64,000 nucleotides of DNA from positions 5,518,001 to 5,582,000 of the forward strand of contig JBANDB010000001.1 of assembly GCA_037576215.1 (NCBI GenBank), given 5' to 3'. Made by a program: the position numbers and the translations under genes. The notes beneath the pieces are model-generated. The model did not search any database and had not been told where the DNA came from. It worked only from the letters and a program-made list of their open reading frames with translations. Each line of letters opens with the position of its first letter. Positions within the stretch are counted from its first letter, which is position 1. This stretch comes from Armillaria gallica. Taxonomy: Eukaryota; Basidiomycota; Agaricomycetes; Agaricales; Physalacriaceae. Of the stretch, positions 1 through 10,324 are shown in pieces.

Positions 1-2622
1 CAAAAAGAGCTCCTGCTTCTTCAACAGATATCTCATTGGATAGATTCTGGTCACAAAACCAATGAAGGATAGGTGGAGAAGATTTGTTGAATTGTAAATC
101 AAGATGAGGTTCACAAACAGTTAGTGAGAGGGTAAATGCATAATCACTGTCTGCCATAAATGTATCCAGTAACTGGAAGGAGTCATAGCATGGTGTGATT
201 TCAAGGTCAAAGGCCATAGTGTTACACACTAAATAGACATTGGTCAATATGTTTCTGAATTTCTCTGATATGCTACACCAACCTTCAATGTATTGCATGT
301 TATATACCCTATGATCAATGCTTCTCAGGTTCTGAGAAGAGGATAATGACAGCTGTGAAGCTTGTGCAAACAATGCATACATCATTTGCCATGATTATGC
401 AAAATCTTTGATCCACCGGGTCTCTGAGGGGGATATATGATATTGTTGTGGAAAGACAGACAATTCATAAACAGTAACTGATCCACTAAATAATGAAGTC
501 AGCATAGAGTACTACACACAAATATTTATATGAATCACACCTGCACATTGAAAGTGGCTCTGAATATCTATTATGGCTGTCTTCCCATACTCGTACACCC
601 CAGTGAAATCCAGTCAGCTCAACTGGTACCTGACCAACCATCAGAGAGTCTTTGCAAATATCATCATAATGTGGTGGCTCTATCCTTGTGGATATGCTGC
701 CTGGGCTGTAGTGGTAGTATTGAGGATCATATGTCAGTGACATATCTGGTGTACCTATGATATTATAAAGAGTGTTATAAATCATTATGAGTTTGTTTTT
801 TTCAAAACTCATACTATGGTGCATCAGCAAGTCAGGTATATCTGGAACATTGAGTCTACCAGATGAAATTCTATTATTGTTGTTCCCATTTATGTTCACA
901 TAAAGCTGACCAACATAATAAGAACTTGAGAGTTTTTCAAAAACAATCTGGCCTTGTGCATTGATATACATGCTGTTGGGTTCATTATGCTTTGAAGCAT
1001 CAGCTATTAGTTTATACATGTATTCTCCCAAGGTAATTACTCACAAACACTTCATAGCTCCAATCTCTAAAAGATTCTTTGTGATACAAGTTATTGAGAT
1101 ACTCTGAGGTTGACTAATTTGACCATTCAAGATTGATATGCAGACATTTGGAAACTACAGCACCTTTAAATCTTTGAACTACAGAACACATATAATTTGA
1201 GTGACATTCATAGTACATATGAGAGGAGCGCACCAATTGAATATAAAAGTCTACCAGCTGAACTGCAGTTAAGGATGCAATATGATTACTGAATGAGTTT
1301 TTTATAGTACCTCCAAACAGGCATAAGCTTAAAAAGATCAAGTAAATTATAATTACCATTACCATGAAGTATAATTGCAGGAAAATCTGGAGATCTGCAT
1401 ATACCAAATATCTGAGCAATATTTGGATGTCTAGGCTCCATAAGATTAATGTTGCATGAACACTGTCACAAAATGTTGTGGACCTACTTCAGATTTATTA
1501 GATTATTGACATCTATATGAAATTTCTAAAGAATGTATGAGCATTAAGAACAATACAAAGCTGGAAAACTCACATTCATAATAGATTCATTCTCATTCCA
1601 GTTGCAGGAATGATATACACGAACAATTTTAGGTGTATTACTGTTCTCAACTTTTGCATTATAGTCATCAAGTCTTGCAAAGTTGTATGAATCTCTGAAG
1701 AGATAAGATGAAGCAATGTGTTCTTTCACATAGATATCCCCAGGAAGGACATCTCGAACCTGCAATTATGCAATGATCAATTGGTAGGTTCCTCATATAA
1801 GAAGCTTAAAATACCCCCTTATATGAGCCCTGTTCTTTCAATATCTGGACATCTGCACTAAGCTTGTCAACTTTCCTGCTCTGCAATACACCCCATGTGC
1901 ATATTTCTTCATATATGTTGTTTGCATGCTTGTCAATATTAGATAAGGTATTCTGTTCCAACATCTTGATGGCACTAGCAAGAGCATCTGTATTGGTCCT
2001 TAATCCATCTTTGACATATGAAATAGCAAAATGTGAGTCAATAGCTATGCGAATCTGTCAACAAACAGTAAGTGTATAGTAGTAACATAAGTCTCAAGAT
2101 GTACCAGAAAATTGTCCCTGATCTCACACACATGTTCTTGGTAACCAATGATAGTGTTGGAAACACTCTTTGCCTTCAAGAAGCGCTTGATCCCCTGGGA
2201 CTTGCGCTGGGTGCTGTTCAATTCAGAAATTAAGTCCATCAAGTATCTAAAATATGCACCATTAGCAAAGATTCAGGACTTGATTGTGCTCACCCACACT
2301 TCAAGCTCTCCACAAACATCATGGAAGTGAAGAGCGCTACTCTCCCCATGTTCTGCAATGGTATTCTGAACCATCTCAATCGTCTTCCCTATACTGTCTG
2401 CCAAATCTAGTAGATTCTCATTATTCTTGCCAGCTTTCTGCAATCCCTGGTTAAAGACAATATAACATGAAGCGGGGGCTCATCATGTACTTCAATGGTC
2501 TCCAGCACCACTACAGCACATCCACAAAGGCCTTTGATGTATGGAAACGGGGCCATTTCGCCGGCGGCCACACCAAGCTTAGCAATATTGATCCAAGTTT
2601 CCAGATTAGATGGTCGAATCAT
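1..2622 (-). CDS. MLKL-NTD-like / degenerate kinase-like gene, left copy (3' end cut by window edge)
   Basis: Minus-strand multi-exon gene. I chose the ATG at 2622 because the matching ATG is kept in the second copy at 62917. The first exon encodes a helical segment containing 'LGVAAGEMAPFPYIKGLCG'. The next exons are helical too ('KNNENLLDLADSIGKTIEMV', then the stretch at 2242-2045). This resembles the four-helix MLKL-NTD-like start of many mushroom signalling proteins. A later exon near 1440-1370 has 'HPNIAQIFGICRSPDFPAII', like a kinase N-lobe, but I see no complete kinase catalytic loop. The exon at 1031-486 encodes a conserved region of unknown function ('MYINAQGQIVFEKL'). By analogy with plant, animal and fungal HeLo/MLKL proteins a membrane or cell-death signalling role is possible, but this is inference. 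The frame is open where the second copy has a stop. Confidence 0.55.
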
Positions 2623-2869
2623 GGTGGATGGATATTCGTTGTTGATTGTTCTCAAAGCAAGGGAGTAGATACGGGCACTTTGTCAAGGCGTTGTGTGGTA
2701 GTGATGGTAAGAGGACAAGGAACACTGTCCCTGAGCACTTATTTTGAGGGGTTTGATTTCCCACATGCATCGTTTTTCATACAGTAGTATATACAGTCAT
2801 CAAAAGTGTCGAAGGTCGTAATTGAGAGCTGTATCATATATGATATGCGTTACACAGCATATCATGAGA

Positions 2870-3240
2870 ACACAGCCTCGTACCCGGTTTTAACGTCAGT
2901 GACCACATGCGTATCACGGCGGATACAATGTCTTTCGCCTCGGCAGATACATCAGCATTGTCGAGAACCCTGTGGAAGAATTCAGAGAGAAAGCCGTATA
3001 CACTGAAGGTGATATATGACTTACAATTGCAGGGGCTTTTCCGCCAAGCTTGAAGATGTAAGGTTTGAGACATTTTGCTCCTTCGCCCGCGATTATCCTT
3101 CCTACGCGATCACTACCAGTGAACTACAAGAAATGAGCACGTTGATGCAAGGAAACCCAAGTCCAGCAACTGACATTGATCTTCCACACAAGCCGATGTG
3201 CAACAGTTAAAACAGGTGAATCCTCCTTTGATATAGTGAC
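2870..3240 (-). pseudogene. aldehyde dehydrogenase remnant with internal deletion (left copy)
   Basis: Read on the minus strand, 3160-3020 encodes 'FTGSDRVGRIIAGEGAKCLK' followed by 'FKLGGKAPAI', the classic ALDH segment with the ELGGK motif (here KLGGK). After a short intron (gtaagt...ttcag) comes 'VLDNADVSAEAKDIVSAVI', the ALDH VLDDAD block. The sequence then jumps directly to the part that in the second copy lies about 250 bp further on (HVFTGVKP equivalent). The segment with the catalytic cysteine (GQVCMST in the second copy) is therefore missing. Upstream and downstream parts of the enzyme are not recognisable. This is a non-functional fragment. Confidence 0.8.
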
Positions 3241-3950
3241 TAGATCAAGAATGCCTACAGGCAGTCCAGCCTCTTGGAATAGTTCTGCAATGAGGAACTG
3301 GCTCTGCGGACTCGATTCTTAGCAGTATCGGTCTCTAGAGAGCGCATCAATAGTCCTGTGGGTCATTGACCTGGGCTGCTCTGATGCATGTGTGGGTACA
3401 TTTGCTGGACTGACAGTACTATGCAGCGTCAAAATGGGCTTGCAAGCGCACACGGAGATTATCGTCGGAGGGTGGTAGAGGGTCCAGGATGTAATGAGGA
3501 TGAGGGTGCCGATGTCGATGCCAGTGGTGATGACGATGTCGGAAGGGGAAATGGTCAGGGAAGCACGAAAACAGAGGCATGGGGAGGGCAGTAGGTACCC
3601 TTGTTGGTTTGGGGCACAACAGTCAAAGAAGGCAAATCCTAGTGACTAGATTGAGAACTCCTGAAGGCAGTCCAGTGTCAGGGTACGTCTGGTGGACTGT
3701 CAGTACTGTACAGCGTCAAGATGAGCTCGCAAGTGGAAGCGGAGACTACCATCAGATTCCCGAGTATCGAGAACAACGGATGGCGTCTGAGGGTGATCCT
3801 ATTGCGAGTAGAGGGACTAGGATGCAGCGGAGATGAAGACGTTGGAGGGGGGAATGAACTTTTTGAAATTGTGATCCCGAATGTTGAAAGCACGAGAACG
3901 GCAGCATAGGGAGGGTCTGTTGCTTTGGGGCAGGTGTTTCATTGGTCGCG
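3235..3950. repeat. imperfect tandem duplication of about 350-400 bp
   Basis: Several blocks recur in the same order. 'ctagatcaagaatgcctaca' at 3241 matches a diverged block at 3647. 'ggactgacagtact' near 3410 matches 'ggactgtcagtact' near 3693. 'agcacgaaaacagaggcat' near 3562 matches 'agcacgagaacggcagcat' near 3889. The copies have diverged by substitutions and small indels. No convincing gene is visible in either unit. Short open frames occur on both strands but none carries a recognisable motif. Confidence 0.7.
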
Positions 3951-4744
3951 CCATCGTCATGTTGACATTATCTGCCGATTATTCAGACGTGTAATCGATG
4001 TCCAGATGGGCGTCAGCATCACTCCCACCGTTGACGCCGAGAAGTCAATTCTTATCCTGTCCTCTCGCTCACTGCAGGCTTCTGGTCCATTCCTTGTCTC
4101 GGTGTCACCCTCTCTGCTCTGCAAGCCTGCACCTGCTTCTAACATGCCACTCCTTCTCAATTGAAGTCCCACATCTCTCCCGTCTTCATCGTCATCATCT
4201 TCATCTTGAGTGTTATCGCCATCATTGGTCTGTAAACCCTCACATGACGAGATAAGACCCAATATCGAATCTGCTAGTGGATATTATTTTCTTGAGGTTC
4301 CAGAGCAGCGAATTGGTTATATCGCAACCTACGATGTTGAAAGAGTCTGTACAGGTTCAGGGTTTTTGTTCCAGAAAAAGAAAGAGGCAGGTACCTTTGG
4401 GGGTACATGGCCATGAATCTGATGCATGGCTATCAACAAGGGTCTTGATGAGTCCTTGGAAGTAGAAGATTAAACGAGCTGGTTATGAGTACAGAGAAGC
4501 ACAGTCACAATGTCGCATTGTGGTTGGAATCTGGATCAAACCGGGCCAGTACCATGTACTTTCTCTTCCTTGCTGATTGCTTCCTGCCACATCCTCGACT
4601 TTGCATATTGATGAACGTTAACTCACCTGTCACTTAAGAACGACTATGAATGTTTGCAGATTCAACGCGCTGGGACTAGTAGATGTACGAGAGAAGTCAA
4701 TAGAAGGTTTTCATTGATTCTCTCATCCCTGGGCCAGAGCATGT
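3951..4744. other. no gene recognised
   Basis: Only short open frames are present. A minus-strand frame at 4262-3957 has an acidic run (GDNTQDEDDDDEDGRD), but there is no recognisable domain or clear splice structure. I see no RNA gene or repeat here apart from the start of the transposon at 4747. Confidence 0.4.
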
Positions 4745-4746
4745 TA

Positions 4747-4831
4747 CAGACGTTCCGAAAAACCTTGTCTCTGCTGCCAAACAAGGCCCTGTAAAATAAA
4801 CAAATACGAAAAATACCGAAAAATAGAATAA
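4747..4831 (+). repeat. left terminal inverted repeat
   Basis: Starts CAGACGTTCCG directly after TA and ends in an A/T-rich block. It matches the reverse complement of 7993-8077 with only a few mismatches, clustered around 4770-4795. Confidence 0.95.
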
Positions 4832-4887
4832 TTCCTTTCTGCTGCTACCACGCGTCCCCAAGCTCATGTCTATCGCATGTACTATCC

Positions 4888-6016
4888 ATGGTTTATTGCA
4901 CCATCAGCAGAGACATGAAAGAATGTGCCCTGGAGCTCCTCCATGATGGCTGGGACCTTGATGATGTTGTGGAAGCTCTCAGTGTCCATCCCAGAAGCAT
5001 TGGACATTGGCTCGACAACCATGAGCAGTACGGCAGCGTGATTCCAACCAAATATCCTCAAGGCCGGCCCCGACGACTTTCTACTCTGATTTCGCAGGAG
5101 CTTTCACTGCTCATACAACAATCTCCCTCCCTCTTCCTTGATGAAATCGTGGAATGGCTTGTGCTGATGCATGACCAGCCGATGCCCTTGTTAATGCTCT
5201 GTGATACTCTTGAGGATCTGGGCCTTCAGAGGAAGGTTCTGAGGTGCATTGCGCTTCAGTGTGATGAAGGCTTACGGACTGCCTGGATGGATCGCATCCT
5301 TAGGACATTTACGGCGCTGCAAATGGTATTCATAGATGAATCATCGAAGGATGGACGCACCATTGCTCACCGGTATGGTCGTGCACCATCCGGAATGACA
5401 CCAGAGGAGCAAATCAACCATGATCGTGGTGAACAGTACAGCATCCTCCCGGCACTGACTCTAGAAGGCTACATTGCTCTTCATGTGGTCCCAGGCTCTG
5501 GAAATGGTGACGAGCTCTATGATTTTGTCCTTTATGATCTGGTACTGTCTCATAGCATATCAGCTCCCACTTCATACACTCATAGACACAATGACTTAGT
5601 TGCCAAGGATGAATGCATTCCCAGTGTCACAGAGTGTTCTGATCCTGGACAATTGCAATACTCATAAAAGTGAGGCATTGAGAGAGGCCGTCAAAGCCAA
5701 TGGTACACCAATCTATCTCTTCCTATGCCATTGTGCTGACTGAGTTTTGCCAGGTTCTATCCTCGTATTTTTGCCACCTTATTCACCAGATTTTAATCCA
5801 ATTGAAGAGAGTTTTGCTGCTGGTGAAATCATGCTCTGCTGCTTCGTGATGCTCAAGGGTCTCTGACATTCCCTTTCAGTGAAGGCATACCTTCGCCGAC
5901 ACTGGCGGGAGTTCGATAACCATCCATTTCCAGAACTGGCAATGTATGAAGCCTGTATGATTGCTGTCACACCAGAGAACACTCCAGGATGGTTTCAGCA
6001 TAGTGGTTATATTTAA
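4888..6016 (+). CDS. Tc1/mariner-type DD34E transposase
   Basis: Four exons: 4888-5541, 5600-5702, 5754-5822 and 5880-6016. All introns are GT..AG, and the joined frame is 963 nt (320 residues), normal for the family. The N-terminus is helix-turn-helix-like, with residues about 1-60 ending in the GRPRR AT-hook-like motif seen in Tc1 transposases. The catalytic triad is present: D in FIDES (exon 1), D in LILDNCNTH (exon 2), and E in FNPIEES (exon 3), after the family motif LPPYSPDFNP. I count 34 residues between the last D and E, hence DD34E. Exon 4 ends 'GWFQHSGYI' then TAA. I expect it to bind the inverted repeats and cut and paste the element at TA sites. There are no stops or frameshifts, so it looks functional. 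Confidence 0.93.
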
Positions 6017-6044
6017 ATTGGGGTTGTACTCTATCGTAGAATGC

Positions 6045-7911
6045 CTAGTGATAAAGTTCCTTTAGATACTTGTTATACCGCTTCTTAAACTCGCTCCACT
6101 GCAGAGGCTTAAACCTGGCTGCTGTGACATCTTCCTTTGATAGACCATTCACGTTGCATCCCACTGTAAAGCCTAGGTTATCAAGATACTCAGCCAGTGT
6201 GGGAGGTACTTTTATGCTACGACACCACTCGGTTAGGTCATCTACATCGGGAAGCGGAGGGCTGGAACGAATCGGTGAGGATGCCGGTCCTGATGAGTTC
6301 ATTCCTTGGTGGGTGTGACTGGCAGACATCAGGGTGCTCATAGGCATCAGATAAGGTGGAAACCCATATCCAGGTTGCATGAATGGACTCAGCATAGCTG
6401 GCATTCCACCGTAGGGATAGGGAGGAAAGGCATATGCACCATGCATGCTAGGCGCTACAGGAGCAAGGGGCGTCTGAGGTGCACGTGAGACCCTTGTAGC
6501 CTGATAGCCAATGGTTTGATCTTGCTTGAAGAACTTGTTTTCCAGAGGCAGTAGCAAGAAGTCGGTCGTATCTCGGGACTGTGTGCATAGATCAGATTCT
6601 TTGTGTCTTAGGGATTACGAGATACATACAATAGCATGAGCCCAAATGCCCAAACAGTTTTCATCAAGTTCGAAGTGCCAGTCTTTTGGTGCATAATGGA
6701 AGCAGCGCTTGTCAGGATGGACTGAACAACCACCTATCTTGTACTTGTACGAGAGATCATTTTTGATTGGCTCTAGCTTTTTATCGAGACTCTCCTGTAT
6801 AGGTCATGAGAACGGTTTAATAGTTTTATAATCATGCTGACCTTCTTGCCCATCAAAGAAGCCAACTCGTCATCGAAATGTCCTTGTTGACTCAGTTCTG
6901 GTGCCTCAGAGAGCCAGGGCTAGACGTAGCATCTTTTTTAGTCTCAAACACAATCAGACATAGAGACGACATACAAGATCAATGACTTTCTTCTTCTGAG
7001 GCTCAGGAATGATAAATACGATGCTGGATGTTGCCTGTGCATCACCAGGCAGGGCTTTTATACGTGTAATCATGGCACTGTATGTATCAGGGCTGGTAAC
7101 AGGCAAAATACCACCTTTCTTGCTGCTACGAGTGAGCAAAGTCCAACGAAGAGCACTAGTATCAATGCTCTCCCATGGCATTTGCACCAAGTCTGCAATT
7201 ACGTCAATGCAACCTTCCCAGCTGACATCCTCGGTCAAACGGCTTGCACCAAGCATTATTGGCTCATGCTTCTCGGGCTTTCTACCTCCTCGCTTGCCAC
7301 GTAGCATGACTGGTGGTAGCTCGACCTCAATATAGACTGATAGAGACATTTTTGCAGGCTCCAGAGGTGGCAGTGGAGTCTTCTTGGGCCGTCCACGCTT
7401 GCACTTGACAGGCTTATCAACCACCGGATCGTTTTGACTGCTTTCAGTGGTTGCACCCGCCTTCTTTGTCCCCTGGGCTTTCTAAAAGGATGTAAACCAT
7501 ATGATATCCCTGAGGTACTTGATTGACACACCAGAGCTTTGGTTGGGCCTTTAATCTCAAAACTAGAGTCAGATTGCTCATCGTTGACTGTGCTCTTTTG
7601 CTTATGGGCCTTTCTCATGGGGGAGGGATTAAATGTCTCGTCTTCAGAAGCAAATTCCTCATCATGGAGAGTTGAGGACAGTGGGACACCTGTGAGATTG
7701 ATGGAGGGGTGGCACTTTGGGAGTAATGGAGGCAGCTTCAAGCAAAACCCCGTTTTGACCTGTGCAGGTGCATTAAACACTTTTGCAGAGTCAGAATGAG
7801 CTTGCAGGGCAATAACAAGGCCTTACCATCATTTTTGTCACTGTGATGAGAAGCAATTGATTTGGGTCCATGATTCCCATCAGAATCGTCATCCCCGGCC
7901 TCGGATGACAT
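6045..7911 (-). CDS. transposon-borne AT-hook protein with Pro-rich linker and SAM-like C-terminus
   Basis: A multi-exon minus-strand gene facing the transposase inside the same pair of inverted repeats. It starts at the ATG at 7911 (MSSEAGDDDSDG). The first intron begins GTAAGG at 7826. An exon around 7430-6970 holds the AT-hook KCKRGRPKKT followed by a conserved region with 'SWEGCIDVIADLVQMPWESI'. A middle exon (about 6780-6590) contains 'YKIGGCSVHPDKRCFHYAPK', with a few Cys/His residues. The last exon (6557-6045) has a Pro/Tyr/Met-rich linker (FPPYPYGGMPAM) and ends in a helical domain reading 'LTEWCRSIKVPPTLAEYL' and 'LGFTVGCNVNGLSKEDV', which resembles a SAM-type interaction domain. The frame appears intact. 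A DNA-binding or transposition-assisting role is inference from the AT-hook and location. Confidence 0.75.
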
Positions 7912-7992
7912 GCCAGGCAAAGGAGAAGGTGGATCGAAGACAATTCACAGGTTTGCAGTGCCCCAAGACTGGCTGGTAGCTACAGAAAAAAT

Positions 7993-8077
7993 TTATTCTA
8001 TTTTTCGGTATTTTTTGTATTTGTTTATTTTACAAGATGTTGTTTGGCAGTGTGGACAAGGTTTTTCGGAACGTCTG
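7993..8077 (-). repeat. right terminal inverted repeat
   Basis: Reverse complement of 4747-4831. It ends CGGAACGTCTG immediately before TA at 8078-8079. Confidence 0.95.
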
Positions 8078-8079
8078 TA

Positions 8080-10324
8080 CCGACTGGGAATAAATGGTTG
8101 AGCACACTTGTGCAGGAACTTGTAAGTTGTTAATTTTCTGTTATTTTCCAAGCTAACCCTATCACAGACATCGAAATCGACAAGCCTGTCTCCTATCAAA
8201 GATTACAGGTGGATTTCTCCTGCCTGGAAAGATCCCATTGCCTTCATCTTCAATGTGACCTGGGCGCCACCGCTACCCAACGCTCTTAAGACCGTCATCT
8301 TTGATTACTGAAAAGCAATTGATCTTTGCCCACACCCACGCCTCCTTCGCAGGCATGGACAATTCCTCTCCATCAGAATCCTTCCCACCATATGGTCTTC
8401 TCCTTCATCTACTCCCATACTTTACTGCATCACGACACTGCCATTGCGCACACGGCCAGCTGGTGGGCGAGCTCTCTGATGAACATGCCATCACATGAAG
8501 GAGGAAGACCAATGATTGACTGCATTGGCAAGGCCATACGACGGTGTCCCCTCTCATTTGGAATGATGTTCACACTGTATATGGATGATGGATTGGGTTG
8601 AGAAGGGTATGGAGGCTAATTTGACGATTTGGGGGCTGCCGGGAAGAGCCTGCAGGGAAAGGAGAGCTTGTCTGGAAGGTGAGGCATAGGCTGGCGATGC
8701 TTGATATGGCATTCTCGGATGTTCCTGATGCTTGCGAGACCTTGTCCAAGTCGGACGAGCTTATGAAATTGCAATCACAGAAAGAGCAGACGAGGTACAA
8801 GTATACCTTTCATGTTCGTGTCCAAGTCGTGCTTCGCTTTCTTTCTTTCACTCAATCCCTCTTCTATGTGGGCCAATGAAAACACGTGGTCTGCACGTTT
8901 CAACTCGCCCCTGCTCTCTTATGCACTCATCTTCAAGGAGACTATCTATCCCGAAAGGTCCGTGATGCCAGCTAGGAGCTAGTACTCATTAACTAAACTC
9001 TTGTTCATGTGCACAGATAGGCTCATGCCCTGGGTCCACTACATCCTCATACAAGTAGACTACTCTGATCTCACGTGCCTGTGTTCTTCCATGGCAATCT
9101 GAAAGGGATGCATGTGTATAATTATAGGTTCGTCGTCGTCTTGGTTCTTATTCTTCGTTGTTAATTGTTGGGTGGAAAGGGTTCCTCATGCTGGAGTATG
9201 CCTGGATCACAGTTTGCAATGTGAAAGGCGATGGAGGGCCGGTATTGGCGGCATGCCATCGATTTCTTTCACCTTCATTGACTTTGATGGTCCCTTTTGT
9301 TCTTGCGCAACTTCATCTCGCCCATATACCCGACGAATCTTTGAAGCCTGCACCAATCCCCAACCTTCCCGGACGATGCCTTCTCTTCATGGGGACCAGG
9401 ATATCTTGGCACCGACTGCCTACCCCGCAGTTGACATTACCTCACACAAGACCGACCCTGCCTGCTTTGTCGGCTGTCTCCATAAACCCTAGTCTGTGGT
9501 TCATTTGAGGCAGGTCTCCAAGGGCGCGAATTCCTCGGCCATATCACTACTTCTGTCTATCCCACAGTCGTCACTCTCCACGAAAGCATCATCAACAAAC
9601 CCTATGTCTATGTTGTGCTCGACCTGTGTGCCGGTAGCGATACATTCCATGCCCTCGCCACAGTACATGTGGATTCTTTGGACAAAACCTCAATTCCACC
9701 AATGTCCACTAGGGAGCCCCAATGGCCACCCATGATCACTCGTGCCCAGCCATGCCCACCAATGGCAACCCGTGGTATTCCGTGGCATTCCGTGCAGCTC
9801 AGTGAACAGGCGAGTAGATCCATCCAACATAGTGGTGTTCTTGACCATTATAATCCATGGCATCCCGTGGCAAGAAACAGGGTCTCCATGCAACCCCACG
9901 CAATGCCATCACTCCACCTGTCACTGGTGTCCATGGCAGTCCACCCATTCCCACTGAAATCAGGCGAACAGTCACGTTTGGTCACACCCATATGATATCC
10001 CAACCGCTTGACATATTTGATAGAGACATAAGGAATGAAATAATTGATGTACCTGCAATCAAACCATGAATAGAAAGCATTAGACTATCTGGCTACATTC
10101 AGGCACATTCCGGATCCACTCTCTGCCACGGTCAGGTGTTTCAAGCATGTAATTCATATCTTCATTGTATAATAGTCATAACAATATTTCCAAAATATCA
10201 TGTCAATTATCTCAATTTTCTAACTAATAAGAGCTTACCCAGACCCCCACCTCCAAACATCAAACCAATCACACTCCCTTCGATCATTTTTACTTTTCCA
10301 ACTTCGTTTCTTCGATTTACCTCT
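8080..10324. other. no gene recognised; decayed sequence
   Basis: Short plus-strand open frames occur (8301-8601, 9112-9508, 9615-9995), but none shows a recognisable domain, and reading them across GT..AG junctions gives no coherent product. A plus-strand frame near 8680-8790 has a weak helical look (ACETLSKSDELMKLQSQKE). The part at 9655-9990 is a dispersed CCATGG/CCGTGG-rich repeat listed separately. Confidence 0.4.
9655..9990 (+). repeat. dispersed CCRTGG-rich repeat
   Basis: The stretch begins with 'tggattctttggacaaaacc' and runs into degenerate copies of a unit like 'tggcattccgtgg' / 'ccatggcatcccgtgg'. A related block in the opposite orientation lies at 59330-59520. There 'ttttgtccaagg' is the reverse complement of the CTTTGGACAAAAC edge, followed by 'ccacgggatgccacggg' units. 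Shorter related fragments are visible near 24685-24740 and 30110-30165. Confidence 0.65.

Larger units (their letters stand above)
4747..8077 (+). mobile_element. complete Tc1/mariner-type DNA transposon carrying a second gene
   Basis: Near-identical 85-bp inverted repeats bound the element (4747-4831 and 7993-8077). It is flanked by TA on both sides (4745-4746 and 8078-8079), the target duplication expected of Tc1/mariner. The total length is 3,331 bp, at least twice the usual 1.3-1.9 kb. Inside are an intact plus-strand DD34E transposase (4888-6016) and a convergent minus-strand gene (7911-6045) encoding an AT-hook protein. Only about 28 bp separate their stop codons, and nothing else lies in the element. 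The well-matched repeats and intact transposase suggest recent activity. Confidence 0.92.

Noticed and set aside
5779..5982. Minus-strand frame over the transposase C-terminus
   Set aside because: The plus strand carries the DDE motif and well-formed introns. The minus frame is a shadow.
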